Shown here one piece after another: positions 35,290 to 46,645 of a DNA stretch of 59,466 bases; within the stretch, counting starts at the first letter, position 1, and every line of letters starts with the position of its first letter. The notes beneath the pieces were generated by a model. That model was not told the DNA's origin and did no database searches. It saw only the letters and a list, made by a program, of their open reading frames with translations. Source of the stretch: Gnetum montanum. Taxonomy: Eukaryota; Streptophyta; Gnetopsida; Gnetales; Gnetaceae. A program made the position numbers and the translations under genes. The DNA lies in the NCBI GenBank assembly GCA_015680685.1, contig MNCI01003042.1, forward strand, positions 139,714 to 199,179, written 5' to 3'.

Positions 35290-36400
35290 GATGGTTCCAA
35301 AGAGACCACCAAAAGGTAGATCCTTATAATGAGGAATTAAAAGACTAAGAGGCCAAGAAAGAGATCACACTGGGGAACAAACCTTACAAGCAGAGCATGC
35401 AAAGTAGGAGGTTTAATCTTTTAGAATTCACTAGCAAACCCATACCATAGAGTAATTTTCCCAAGTGAAGGCAAAAGTTCGACAAGTGCTAGAGCAAGGA
35501 TATTGCCTCACGCTGTCACCTGAATGCCTCAAAGCTATTTAGGAGAAGTCTATCATGTCTACAATGATTGTGGAACTTAACTTTTTCTCATTCATGGAAT
35601 TCACCCTAGATGCTATTAAAACGTAGCTCCAATCATCTCCCTTGTGGCCCACCTTGACAACAAGTGGAGAATGGTACTTAGAAGAGACACTCTAATTTTG
35701 GAAAAATAAATAAGAAGGTGCTATAGTAAAGATTGAAGGAGTCTTAGTGTCTTATTTAGTAAAGGTAATTACTGAAGCCCTGAATGTGCCAAATGAAGGG
35801 AAAAGGTGGTACAAATCTCCATTAGATATGATATAGATGCAAGAAAATTGTGATTATAGCGAGCATATGGCAAAGATGATAAGGATTACAGTGAGCTAAC
35901 CCTTGAAAGAGAAAATTGGTACATTTCACTTATTTCCTACTAAAAGGCTTAATCAAACTTCAACATATGCAACTAAAAGAAGCATCATTCTGATGAGGAA
36001 ATTTATTGTAAATATTTCCCATCTCTACTTCATGGAAATCCAAAGGTAGTTTGAGGAGAAGAAGGTAGGGAACTTGATACTTCCATTCCCTTACCTTATT
36101 AGGAAGCTGTGTAGATGAGTTGAAATCCTAAGGTACACCAATGCTATCCCTAGGAAAGCTTAGAATGCCTCATATGTAGAGATGCTCAAACTGATGCCTT
36201 TGAAGAAGGATCAAGTGGAAAAACCAATGGGCACTGAAGAAATTACAAGCACCACACTTATCAGTAGCACTCTAGCTATTGGTCACTAGCAACAAGCTAG
36301 GCCTAGCAATCAACAATAGATTGAGTAGTAGCAATAGCAACAACAACACCAAAAACAAAAACAACAACAATAGTAGTAGTAGTAAGTCCCACCATCATTG
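35290..36400 (+). pseudogene. Transposase_32-like (putative plant transposon protein) ORF of B, N-terminal part
   Basis: The likely start is the ATG at 35290 (MVPKRPPKGRSL), followed by stops and small shifts. Segments VRQVLEQGYCLTL (about 35475), IVKIEGVLVSYLVKVITEAL (about 35725), LFPTKRLNQTSTYATKRSII (about 35930) and LILPFPYLIRKLCR (about 36075) line up in order with the plant Transposase_32 family as I know it (ER.F; V.VRG..V......IN....; LMPT.H.S.VTKERALLLY; L.FPSLITELCR). That family is common in retroelement-derived ORFs. A Gln-rich stretch (36310-36390) follows and then the K insertion. Catalytic function is not established for this family. No database search was possible. Confidence 0.5.
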
Positions 36401-36480
36401 CCACAAGATTATGGACCATCAATGAGCCATTTATAATAAATTTTTGAAATTGTTAGCTAGGGAATAAGGGAAGGGATCAA

Positions 36481-37578
36481 CTAGAGCAGGTTCACTTCAT
36501 AATTAAATCACCTTCAATGAACTAAATATAGATATTATGCAAAGATAAATTTAGTTGCTAGAAAAATAAGAAAACTAGCTATCATTAATTAAATTATTCA
36601 AAGATTACACTAGGGCTCACACAACCCTAACCTATCATACTCAAAAAATATTGTACAGCATGAGGCTCTACAATCACATAATGGTTGTTTTTAATGCAAG
36701 ACACAACCAAGAGAAATCTCTTCCACAACTTGAGACTGAGATCTCAACTCACAAATGAGATAAAAGAGAATAGAACACATAGATCAACATACCACAAGTA
36801 GATCTTGGAGTTGCAATCACTTATTGCACTCACCCAATCCCTCTTGCCTAGTTCTCCTTGCATACAAACTCTTCTTCTCTCCATGGATGAAAGCATTCAT
36901 AATTATATAGATCCAAAACCCTAGGAAGATTTCTATTTGCCTTCCTAGATGTTTTCCACATGGATCTAGATTCTTTTGGATGTTTCCCAATTGATACATC
37001 TTGTTAGAGCTTTTCTTCTTCACCGACATAGGCATCTCTAGTATCATGTAGATGTCTCCTATGAGAGCTCTATTCTTGGGAGAGACATCTACTATTTTTG
37101 AGAGATATATTATCTAAATTGGAGATGATTATACTTTTGGGGAGATGTCTTTGAGGAGACATCTATCTTTTTGAGGTAATGTCTTCTATGAAAGCCTTTC
37201 TTTCAGGAGAGATGTTTACTATTTTTTGGAGATGTCTTCTATGGATTGGAGACATCTTAACTTTAGGAAAGATTTCTCTAGGAAGATGTCTTTTGTTTTG
37301 CAAAGACATCTATCCTGAAGTGCCAAAAATAAAAATTCTTGTCTTGATGTCAGATGCCTCCTAACAAGTCCCCATAGACACTAGAACCTCCTAAACTCAT
37401 AGAAATAAGTTAAAAACACCTCCAAACATGCCAAAACATCCAAGAATCTTCATCATAAAATTCAACACAAAAATGGGACACATGCATCTAGGTCTTCTCC
37501 AAGTGTGAAAACTTACCAAAAAAGAAAAAAAAAAACTTGTAGGACAAGCACAAGGGAATTGGAAGAGGTGTTCCTACA
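36481..37578 (-). repeat. 3' LTR of chromovirus K
   Basis: About 1098 bp. On the minus strand it starts TGTAGGAACACC and ends CCTGCTCTAG. It contains many short imperfect repeats around 'gagacatct' (37040-37320). It pairs with 41984-43062; the outer boundary is uncertain by a few bases. Confidence 0.85.
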
Positions 37579-37593
37579 CTAGCTCTCCCACCC
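37579..37593 (-). promoter_or_regulatory. polypurine tract of chromovirus K
   Basis: The minus strand reads GGGTGGGAGAGCTAG immediately before the LTR start TGTAGGAAC. Confidence 0.7.
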
Positions 37594-37619
37594 TTCAAAA
37601 AGTGAACTCATGTGAATAA

Positions 37620-37810
37620 GGGAGTAGGGGTAGAAGTGATCCCCCACTTAACGAGTTTGGTGTCATGGATCCATACAACATCATCAATGGATTGACCCTT
37701 CTAGTGGATCAAATATTCATGCCTCTTAACTCCCTAAGTGCTAGAAGCTTCCCTTTGCTTGAGTATGAATTCCTTCTTCTCCATTGAAGGCTTGGACTGA
37801 TCAATAGCCC
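37620..37810 (-). pseudogene. chromodomain at the C-terminus of K integrase
   Basis: The minus strand reads KEFILKQREASST, stop, GVKRHEYLIH, stop, KGQSIDDVVWIHDTKLVKW. This matches the chromodomain consensus of Reina-like elements (ILxxR.....EYLIKWKxLPxEDxTWE). Trp of IKW is a stop codon (TGG to TAA/TAG type) and TW is replaced by VW. Chromodomains of this group bind histone marks and direct integration to heterochromatin. That such a domain is present fits the repeat-dense setting. Confidence 0.6.
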
Positions 37811-37839
37811 CCTTCCACTTATTGATGCTTTCTAGTATG

Positions 37840-38600
37840 GTCTCCTCATCAATAGCTCTTCAAAGTGTCCATCATCTTTGGAAAAAATCCATAATTCACC
37901 TCAAATGGGCCTTTTCTAATTACAACATGAAAAGCATTATTAGATAAAAAGTCAACATGCCACAACAAGTTTTCCCACTTGTTTGGATGTCCATCACATA
38001 AATATCTCAATATGTTTAGTGAGGATCTATTTACCACCTCTATTTAGCCATTATATTGTGGATGATATGCACTAGAAAAATTTAACTTTGTCCCTAAAAT
38101 CTTCCAAAGTGACCTCCAAAAATGACTTGTGAACTTGGAGTCTCTGTCACTAACAATATTCAAAGGAATACCATGCAACTTCACAACATGCTGAAGAAAT
38201 AAATTTGCAACATGAGAGGCATCACTTGTCATCTTGCATGGAAAAAAATTTTCCATCTTGGAGAACTTGTCCATCCCAACAAAAATTGTATTGTTTTCAC
38301 ACTTGGTCTTAAGAATACCACTCACAAAGTCCATGGGTCTTTGGGAATTGGCAAAGGCATATCCTTTGAAATTCTAACATGTTAAGCACTCCTTCATAAA
38401 TTTTGAGACTTTTTTTGCCATACTAGGGAAAAAATGGTGCTTACCCATAAGTTCCAATGTTTTATCCTTGCCCATGTGACCTACCATGCTACTACAATGC
38501 TTTTCAAACAAATATTTTTCCTAAAATCACAATTAGGAACACATACCTTTCCATTCTTAAATAATAGTTCATCTTGAATATGATAGTCCCTTCATTGGTC
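37840..38600 (-). pseudogene. integrase of chromovirus K, broken
   Basis: The core reads MDFVSGILKTK (38334 downward), FVGMDKFSKM, then VSDRDSKFTSHFWRSLW and FSSAYHPQYNG. These match MDFVxGLP, VVVDRFSKMAHFIP, SDRDxxFxSxFWxxLW and AYHPQTDGQTE. The first catalytic Asp (MDF) and second Asp (SDRD) are present; the Glu region has a stop at 38041. VNRSSLNILRYL continues at 38037-37849. The zinc domain lies at about 38560-38400. It inserts cDNA into chromatin; this copy is interrupted. Confidence 0.85.
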
Positions 38601-38639
38601 TATCCTATTCATCAATGGCTCTTTGAGGCTTCTCCAGAC

Positions 38640-39230
38640 TTGCCCAAATCAACATCATGCTCATATAAAGAAGAAAAATCACCCATACCTTCCACATGAG
38701 GTATGTTGAAATTTACCACATGCACACTAGATAATGCATTAGCTACCACATTGGCTTTTCCACTTGTTTGCTTTAACACAAAATTGAACTCTTGTAACTA
38801 TGCAACCCACTTCATGTGTTTAGCACTCAACTTCTTTTGTGAGTTTAGAAATTGAAGAGCTTTATGGTTTATCATCAAAGTGAATTCTTTGGGCAACAAG
38901 TAATGCCTTTAGTGCTTAATTGCTTGAAGAATAACGTACAACTCCTTCTCATATACGCTATATTTTTTCCTTAACTCATTCAATTTTTTAGAAAAGAAAG
39001 AAATAGGCCTACCTTCTTATGAAAGTAACCCACCAATGGCAAGTCCACTTACATCCACCTCCACATGAAAAAGCTTTTGAAAATATGGAATTGCAAGCAC
39101 CGATTCATTGGTAATATTTGCTTTCAACAAGTCATAGCTCCCTTGGGTTTCGTTATCTCACCTAAATTTCTTATTTTTCTTTAACAAAGCAAACATAGGC
39201 CATGAAATACCAGTAAAATATTTTATGAAC
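38640..39230 (-). pseudogene. RNase H of chromovirus K, broken
   Basis: The minus strand reads VEVDVSGLAIGGLLS (about 39060), RPISFFSKKLNELRKKYSVY, ELYVILQAIKH, EFTLMINHKALQFLNSQ, KHMKWVA and SGKANVVANALS (about 38700). These match the Ty3/gypsy RNase H (DAS...IGAVL.Q, RPIAYFSKKL, YSTYDKELYA, TDHxALKYL, KxNxVADALSR). The DHxAL aspartate is Asn. Some stops. Confidence 0.8.
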
Positions 39231-39960
39231 TATCTATAAAAACTTTCTAAATCAAGGAATGATCTTACCTCCCTAACATTCCTAAGAGTTGGCAAATCCC
39301 TTATACGCTTCACCTTGGTAGCTTCCATTTAAATTTGATTTTTAGAAACCACATGACCTAAATATGTGAGTTTCCTCTTGAAGAAATGACCTTTCTTCAC
39401 ATTGATCACCAACTGTGCCTCCTCCAACTTAAGTCACACCATTCTTAGGTGATCTAAGTGTTTTTCCTCATTAGAGCTATACACCAAAAGATCATCACAA
39501 AAGACAATGCAACACGTACCAATCAAGTCTTTAGTACATCATGCATCAACCTCATGCATGTAGTAAGTGCATTTGGGAGCCCAAATGGCATCACCAACCA
39601 CTCAAAAAATCCATCTAGTGTTTTGAAAGCTATCTTCCACTCATCACCAAGCCTGATTCTAATTTGATGATACCCATTCTTCAAATCAATTTTGCTAAAA
39701 ATTTTAGCATTGGTAAGGACATCAAGGATATCATCCATCCTTGAAATAGAAAACTTGTACCTCACTATTATCCTGTTCACTACCCTAGAATCAATGCATG
39801 TCCTCCATTCATCACTATCCTTCTTTGGCACTAGCTCCACTGGAACTACACAAGTTGAAATGGATTTCCTCATGAAGCCATTTGCAAGTAACCCTTGTAC
39901 TTGCCTTTGCAATTCAACCCTCTAATTTGGTGCAATCTTGTAAGCTCTCTTGTTTGGAAT
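39230..39960 (-). pseudogene. reverse transcriptase of chromovirus K, frameshifted
   Basis: The open segment 39912-39523 reads RQVQGLLANGFMRKS, VPVELVPKKDSDEWRTC, KIFSKIDLKNGYHQIRIR, WKIAFKTLDGFFEWLVMPFG, a full set of Ty3/gypsy RT blocks. After a shift the catalytic motif appears as FCDDLLVYS (about 39510-39480), with both aspartates kept. Then come KGHFFKRKLTYLGHVVSKN and VREVRSFLDLESFYR (family: VRSFLGLAxYYRRF). It is the best-preserved RT in the window. It needs at least one frame change to read through. Confidence 0.88.
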
Positions 39961-40279
39961 GGTAGCACTAGAAATGAAGTCAATCTAATGCTATACATTT
40001 CTCATTGGTGGTAGTCCATATAATTCCCCCTTGAACACCTTGGGAAATTTCTCCTTCAATCCTAGCACACACATAGGAATTTTAACCTGCACATCATCAT
40101 GGTTAGTAGCAAATATTGTCAAAGCAACAAAACCAAAAATTATTTCATCATATTCCTTAATATATTCTCTCTCTCCTAGATGGATTAAGGAAGCATTAAG
40201 TTAGATTTGTTGCCTCACTTATTCAACTTTCATAGGAATCAAATCATGGACTTCATAAGGTCTAACAACACTCCACACA

Positions 40280-40640
40280 TTTCTTGCTCCCTCAAATTAA
40301 GCACCATTGTTAAAATTTCGAGGTCTACTAAGAATTACATTAGAACAATCTATTGGAAGCACATCACACCTCACAACATCATGAAAAGCTCTAATTTTAA
40401 GTTTCAAAGTACATTTTTTCCTCACCTCTTGGGAAAAATCTTTAGATAACCAATGAATCTTATAGGATTTTCGATGAGGATGAGTTACCAAACCCAATTT
40501 AGTAATTGCCTTAGAAGAAATAACATTTTATTGGGCTTCCCCATAAATGAAAATATGAATTCATTCCCCACTAAGAAAACAACTAGCCCCAATTCAAAAC
40601 AACAATTTCCTATCAGGATGATCTCCTGTATTCACATTTC
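40280..40640 (-). pseudogene. aspartic protease of chromovirus K, broken
   Basis: The minus strand from about 40640 reads ISSKAITKLGLVTHPHRKSY, IHWLSKDFSQEVRKKCTLKL, VVRCDVLPIDCSNVILSRPR. This matches the chromoviral protease (VSxxLVxKLxLxTxPHPxPYxLxWL, VWCDVVPMDACHLLLGRPW). The active-site DSGS region upstream is degraded, and LLGR reads LSR. Confidence 0.7.
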
Positions 40641-40699
40641 CTGTGAATGCACAAGAATTTAATTTAGAAACATCCTTAATTTTTGGAACATTAGGATTA

Positions 40700-41916
40700 T
40701 CTCTCTAAAGATCTTGGCTTGATGTCTCCTCCACCTCTATGGTTTGTACATCTTTAGCCTTGGTTTCCTTGTGAAGTGGACATTCCCATTACTTATGTTC
40801 CCATTCTTCACACTTGAAGCATTGAAATTTTGATGAGCTTCTACCTTAATCCTTGCCTTCCTTGCTTAGGTCTTTCTTGGTTTTATTCTTCTCATTATTT
40901 CCTTTATTATTCTTATCTTGGCTATCATCCTTGTCTTTAGATTTGGACTTGGATCCCATATTAGATCTAGATCCCTTCTCCTTACCCTTAGAAGTTTGTT
41001 TGCTCCTGTTTTTGAATCCACCTAATTTCTTCTCAACTTTGAGTGTCAAATCATAAGTCTCATCAAGGGTTTATGGCTCTTAAAAGGACAACTCTTGTTG
41101 GTATGTCATTTTGAGACTTCCTAAAAAAATTGAAGCTTACTCAGACTCTTCCCAATTTGCCTTAGCTTGATGGAATAGATCATAAATTTCAATGTATAAT
41201 TATTTAACATCCTTGTCAGCTTGCCTTAGGAATTTCAACTTCATAATGGTTTCTTGTCTTTGATGAGACTATCCAAATTTCCTTTTCAGCCTATATTTCA
41301 TTAGATCCCAATATTTGATAGGTTGGCCATTTTTTCTTTCATAACCTTGGGACTCCTTTTCCCACCATGTAGAAGCCATACCTTCCAACTTGAATTTAGC
41401 AATAGGTACCCTCAAGTTATTTGGTACCTCTTCCAATAAAAAATATTTCTCAAGTGCCTTAAGCTAACTTGCAAAAGTATTGGTGCCATATGCATCATTG
41501 AAAGTCTTCAACTCTACATATGGAAGTCTTGAAGCATTTTTGAACACTCCAGCAAGCCTTGCCTCATCTTCATTGTCAAGATTTCTTGAATAAGTATTGA
41601 GCACCACTAGAGCCCTTGGAGTTATTATTTGAGAAATAGGATTCCCTCTCATAGGAACCCTTGGCTGATGGTTTCTCACACTTCCATAGTAGGATTGACC
41701 TTCCTCTTCATCTACTCCTTCACCACTTGGCTATGAAAATTCTTCATTTGAATGTACAGGCTCTTCACCTCCATGTGCTTAGATATGGCTAGGGTCATCT
41801 TGTTTGTACACCTTCACACTGATTTCATCCAATCAAGTAACCATCATCTAGAAGGCCAACTTCATGCTCTCCATGTCATGATTTAGAGCTTGCACCTATT
41901 TCTTCTTTGGTGCCAT
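40700..41916 (-). pseudogene. gag of chromovirus K with zinc knuckle, broken
   Basis: The likely start is the ATG at 41916-41914 (MAPKKK), just inside the primer-binding site. The capsid-like region has LKALEKYFLLEEVPN, IAKFKLEGMASTWWEKESQ, KYWDLMKYRLKRKF (about 41480-41260), matching Retrotrans_gag. A Lys/Ser-rich basic stretch (41049-40850) precedes a knuckle CFKCEEWEHK, stop, WEC (about 40830-40785), which is C-x2-C-x4-H-x4-C with one stop in it. Gag packages the RNA; this copy has about eight stops. Confidence 0.8.
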
Positions 41917-41964
41917 CTGAAATTGACAAAATCCTCAACCAAAATCCAAGCAATAATAAAACTA

Positions 41965-41977
41965 GGCTTTGATACCA
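41965..41977 (-). promoter_or_regulatory. primer-binding site of chromovirus K (initiator tRNA-Met type)
   Basis: The minus strand reads TGGTATCAAAGCC, one mismatch from the usual TGGTATCAGAGC. This differs from the tRNA-Asp type used by all other LTR elements here whose primer site can be read. Confidence 0.8.
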
Positions 41978-41983
41978 ATAACA

Positions 41984-43062
41984 CTAGAGCAGGTTCACTC
42001 CACAATTAAATCACCTTCAACGCATTGAATCTAGATATTATGAAAAGATAAATTTATTTGCTAGAAAAAGAAGAAAACTACCTATCTTTAATTAAATTGT
42101 TCAAAGATTACAATAGGGCTCACACAACCCACAAGCTTCCAAAAACATATCATACTCAAACGATGTTGCAAAGAATGAGGCTCTACAATCACACAATGGT
42201 TATTCTTAATGCAAGACACAACCAAGAGAAATCTCTTCCACAACCTAAGATTTAGATCTCAACTCACAAGTGAGATACAATAGCATAGAACACATAGATC
42301 AACATGCCACAAGTTGATCTTGGAGTTGCAATCACCTATTACACTCACCCAATGTGCTCACCTAATCTCTCTTGCCTAGTTCTCCTTGCATACAAACTCT
42401 CCTCCTTGCCATGGATAAAGGCATACATAATTATAGAGATCAAAAACCCTAGGAAGATTTCTATTTACCTCCCTAGATGTTTCCTTCATGGATTTGGAGT
42501 TTTTTTGGATGTTTTCCAATCAATATGTCTTGTCAAATATTTTCTTCTTTGTCGACATAGATGTCTCTAGTATCATGTAGATGTTTCCTATGAGAGATGT
42601 CTTCTTTGGACTAAAGGTGTTTACACTTTAAGGGAGACATCTTTGAGGAGATGTCTTCTGTGAATGCCCTGCTCTTTGGAGACATGTCTACTATTTTTGG
42701 AAGACATCTTCTATGGACAAGAGATTTCTTCATTTTAGGAAAGAAGTCTCTAGAAAGATGTCTTTCTTCTTGCAAAGATGTCTATCTTGAAGGTTCCAAA
42801 AATAAAAATGCTTATTTTGATGCCAGAAGCCTTTGAATATTCTCCAATAAGTTCCCATAGGTCCTAAAACCTCAAAAAATCATCAAAAATAAGATAAAAA
42901 ACCTTCACACATGTAGAAACATCAAAGAATATTCATCATAAAATTCAACACAAAAGTAGATACAAAAATGGGACACATGCCTTTAGGTTTTCTTCAAGTG
43001 TGAAAACCTACAAATATAACTTGTAGGACAAACACAAGGGAATTGGAAGAGGTGTTCCTACA
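41984..43062 (-). repeat. 5' LTR of chromovirus K
   Basis: About 1079 bp, paired with 36481-37578. A poly-purine-poor 'gagacatct' repeat cluster recurs at 42590-42790. Confidence 0.85.
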
Positions 43063-44660
43063 CCACCAACCTCTAAAAAGTCATTAGTAGTATAGTCTAA
43101 CCCATAGTTTTCACAGATCTTGCTAGTGGAAAAATCTCATTGCAATTAAGAGGAGGGAATTGATCACAACAAATTTCTTGGAATGTTGCATCATTCCAAG
43201 TGGTGCTAGAAACTAGAGAAGGAGCCACAGTTGTGGTGATGTAGCACCAAGATGTAATAGGAGTTGTAGAAGTGATCACTGATCACATAAAAGAATCCTT
43301 TATGTTCCTATTTTGTTGCTAGCAAATATTTATTGGGCCAGAGATGATCAAATGCTAGTTGGTACCTTGATGACTCCTACAGATCATGAGGATGTGCTTG
43401 ATAGACTACTATGAATGGTATAGGTCATGCAAAATATTTTCAACATCCCAAGTGATATTATTGCATTTCAGTTAGAATTAATAGCCATCAAGGGGAAGTT
43501 GGTCATGGTAGAAACTAAGGCAGAGCATGCTAAAAATGAAGTTCATAGATTACAAGAAGAGCTCATGATCCTGAGGGTTGAAAGAAGAGATCTAACAAAA
43601 TTTGTTGTGCTTGACCAACTGGAATAATTTAGGCCTGACCATATTAATTACCTTATAGATTATAATATAAGGATGGAAAGAGAAAAGAAAAAGGCAGTGT
43701 GGGATGAATTAGTGCCCAAAGCCCAAGCTCATACACATGCTAAGGAACTCACTACATTACAAGAGGAGAATAAATAGATAGCTATAAAAAATGCTCAATT
43801 GACCAATGTTGAACACTAAAATGTCCTTGAAGAAGCATTCAGCAACTTCAAGAGTAACTTGACAGGTCAACCAAGACATGAGACACATAGCATGAGAAAA
43901 AAAATCCTCTCAATGAAGGAGGTATGTGCCATTTAATAGAAGTTTGTTATTGAAATAAGCACATGGTAGAATGAAGCAAAGAGGCATGAAAGGCTCATAG
44001 AAAATTTCTGTGATTAAGTGGGTATGTACAAACAAATTAATGAAAAAGAAATATAGATGGCTAAGGCCTAGATCAACTTAATTTTAGCATAGAGTCTAGA
44101 TTAGCAACCTATCTTGGATAGCTTACCTCATGTACACTAGGCAAAGATCAGAAAAAAAAAAAGATCTGTAGATAGAGGACTTGATAGAATACATGGGGTT
44201 AGCAAACTTGTGGTATGCTAACTTGGCCATGTTGATAGTAGGTAGGCCCAAAAATAAGCTAGAACAACTAGTGACCATGTATGCATTATACGAGAAGGAA
44301 TTTGCTAATTAAAAATATGCTTTGCAAAAGTTGCATATGGAAAATTTAGAATTAGAAGTGGTTAAGGTTGGCTATCAGGTCCAAAAGGATGTTGCAGCTA
44401 ACCTAGCTAGATGAATGTTAGATTATCAAGAATTGCTCAAAGTATTCAAGGCATTTGAAGAAGAATGGAGGTAGTTTGCAACATGGTATGTAAAACAAAT
44501 CAAATGTTCCTATAGCTACCATGCCCATGGGATGTGTTGACTCCATCAAACATTGGTCAATCAGCATGGAAAATACATGATCCTAGAATAGTAGAGGAAA
44601 AGCTTTAGATGCTACTCAATAAACACTAATTTCAGAAGCCTAATGATAAAGGGAAGTAGC
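43063..44660 (+). pseudogene. coiled-coil C-terminal part of the large ORF of B
   Basis: After K, coding resumes. The clearest open stretch is 43427-43627 (QNIFNIPSDIIAF, IKGKLVMVETKAEHAK, RLQEELMILRVERRDL). It continues with EREKKKAVWDELVPKAQAH, ELTTLQEENK, QINEKEI and QKLHMENLELEVVK to about 44480. Heptad-like Leu/Ile spacing and charge indicate a coiled coil. It is homologous to the ORF of L at 15560-15164 and 11273-10340, where it follows integrase. Many TAG/TAA stops sit where Gln or Trp is expected. Role unknown; possibly a structural or env-position protein. Confidence 0.6.
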
Positions 44661-44877
44661 CAATGGAAGATCCACCATCACTAGGAACCACTTAGGTTTA
44701 GTTTTATATTTTTTTGTTGTTTTCATAAACCTATGTCAATTTTGTAAAAAGACATGACTACAACATTCAAAAACATGTAAATAGTTCATTAGTCATGTAT
44801 AGTTAAATATACCTCCCAATTTTGTAAGGGACTTTATCCTCATTTTGTTATAACTCAAGGATGAGTTTCCAATTAGT

Positions 44878-44887
44878 CATGGGGGTA
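44878..44887 (+). promoter_or_regulatory. polypurine tract of element B
   Basis: 'catgggggta' lies directly before TGATAAAG, identical to the tracts of A and F. Confidence 0.75.
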
Positions 44888-45008
44888 TGATAAAGTCATA
44901 GTTTAAAATGTAATGATATCGCATCAACAATGTCATTTATACAATATTGTAGTCCATGCTATGTCATTGTCAATACAATATCTTAGGATGTGTGCAGCCC
45001 TATAAATC
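44888..45008 (+). repeat. 3' LTR of element B, truncated to 121 bp
   Basis: It matches the start of the LTR at 30429 (TGATAAAGTCA...gtgcagccctataaat) and stops abruptly after the TATA box. Sequence after 45009 belongs to another element. Confidence 0.75.
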
Positions 45009-45319
45009 TATTAGACAAATTTTCATGTAGAAACATGGTAGTTTAGGTAGGATGAGACATCAAGGCATGAGGAACCATCACCAATATCCATAAGATAGAG
45101 CATATGTCTTGGGTCTTTTTGTAAATACTTATGAAATTTTTTGTAAGGAAAATGTGTTCAAGTTTTTTTATCTATTAAAGTTATAAAACACTCAAGTAAA
45201 TTTTGTAATGCTTTGCTCTAGTTAGTCAAGTTAGTCAAGTCACTTCTACAGTCTATAAATAAACTTTGTTTAGATATTATTAACTTAAATATGAGTTTTA
45301 GTTAGTCATGAATATAATG
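45009..45319 (+). other. 3' internal remnant preceding LTR M
   Basis: AT-rich. Its end, 'gagttttagttagtcatgaatataatg', is a decayed copy of the leader and polypurine tract that precede other 3' LTRs here, so this is probably the 3' end of element J. Confidence 0.5.
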
Positions 45320-46138
45320 TGAATAATCTTTAGTTGACTACATTGAAGCATGAAAGTCTACATAGTGTTAATTGTTTAATGAAGAGGTAATAGATGCATA
45401 TATAAATATACATACCAACTACATTTATGACATCATTTGATCATAGTTGTAGTGGAGCTCTTGAAGTTTATTTCCATAGAAGTTAGAATTAGTCAATGAG
45501 TGCTTACGATGTGAGGTGGAATTAATTGAATGAATCTTATTCAAGTGATTATGTATCTACATACATTTTCAAGATGGAAATAAGATTGAGATTCATTTTC
45601 CTTCATTACAACATTCTAACTTATTTTAATATTTCTTTATTTACAATTTAATTTCCTTGTTCATTTACTTCATGCATGCTTAGTTAATAATATACATTTA
45701 TATGTACATTAATTAAGTGGAATGAGTATGATCAACTTTGAGCATAAAATCATTAACATTTGGTAGTTCTAGTAGTATATCATGTGGTATGCTCAATAAC
45801 ATTAGCGATAGTTCAGGATGTGTATAGTGAATGGGCACTAGATGCTAATTGCATAGGCTAGAATTAGATTTATTTTTAGCACTTAGACTAATTTAGATTT
45901 AATTTCTATATGTTTATTAATATTCCCTTATGGTTTTCCAACATCAATAATCATAGGTATTGGTTGCACTTAACCATACAAACTAGATACATTCATAAGT
46001 GTAATCGAGAAGGCAATGATCTACAATCAAAAACTTTGCTATTTGGTACCAAGTTAGTCTAGTCCATGAATTATGATCAAGTCATGCATGAACACATGAT
46101 TTATATAGTTGAGCATATGGGACACTCACTACTCATCA
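45320..46138 (+). repeat. LTR M (L family), plus orientation
   Basis: 819 bp, TGAATAATC...CTACTCATCA. It aligns with the L LTR (8250-10073 minus) and with D (46141-54005 minus). It ends two bases before D begins, in opposite orientation. Confidence 0.7.
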
Positions 46139-46645
46139 AGTGATAATGTAGTTCCTATATCCAACCATAAAAGTTACAAGCATTATGAGTAACCTGATTG
46201 TAATTTGTGTACTGGATTAGTAGAGCTTCTAAACTATTGAGTGTCGATTGTAGGTCATTATTCTTTGAACTATACTTATGTTAGTTTTTAGTTCATATGG
46301 TTAAGTATAGTTAAGGCATATTATATTTAATATTTTAGGGCCATGATAAAAAATTATTAAAATATTAAAATATAAAATTTTATCTAATTAATCTAAGAAT
46401 AAGAAGTAAAGTATAAATTAACCAAAGCAATAAGCATCCATTCCCAATTTGGTGCACACATCATGAATATAAAAGATTATCACTAGTTTACCAAGTGTTT
46501 ACTACTAGGCATTTGAGTGATAACATTGCTAGGATTACCAAATGATAATGTGTTTATACTCAAAATTGATCGTGTCATTCGATATGTTTAAAGTATGTTC
46601 TGTAAGTGAGATATTAGCTACAGGAGCATGAAAGTAAATACTGGT

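Larger units (their letters stand above)
36481..43062 (-). mobile_element. chromovirus K (Ty3/gypsy with chromodomain) nested in B
   Basis: LTRs of about 1.1 kb (36481-37578 and 41984-43062) enclose 4.4 kb with gag, protease, RT, RNase H, integrase and chromodomain, all on the minus strand. The primer-binding site is of the initiator-tRNA-Met type and the polypurine tract is GGGTGGGAGAGCTAG next to the left LTR. It is the only element in the window with every domain identifiable, but each frame carries stops. Plant Reina-like chromoviruses have this order and size. The target duplication is not clear; flanks 'gatcaa' and 'accaac' are only similar. Confidence 0.88.
30429..45008 (+). mobile_element. 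non-autonomous LTR element B: gag, protease and a large 3' ORF, no reverse transcriptase
   Basis: 5' LTR, primer-binding site, gag (31454-33890), protease (33960-34475), a Transposase_32-like domain (35290-36400) and its coiled-coil continuation (43063-44660) follow in order. The polypurine tract and only the first 121 bp of the 3' LTR (44888-45008) complete it. The chromovirus K interrupts the large ORF at 36481-43062. Without K the element is about 8 kb. No RT, RNase H or integrase motif occurs on either strand outside K. The left 5 bp are CCTGT; the right end is lost. Confidence 0.7.
17080..46138 (+). mobile_element. Tat-like Ty3/gypsy element J, 5' truncated, with nested insertions; 3' LTR probably M
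   Basis: Plus-strand order is gag C-terminus, protease, reverse transcriptase, RNase H, integrase, matching Ty3/gypsy gene order. Interruptions are an unknown segment (about 20550-22400), element H (23041-30075) and element B (30429 onward). Sequence left and right of H reads as one integrase-linker region once H and one GGGGC copy are removed. The 3' LTR at 45320-46138 belongs to the L family and is preceded by non-B sequence (45009-45319), so I infer that it ends J. That link is inference. Confidence 0.5.

Noticed and set aside
36310-36390. CAA/CAG-rich stretch as an independent microsatellite
   Set aside because: It lies in frame at the end of the Transposase_32-like region of B and probably encodes a Gln-rich linker.
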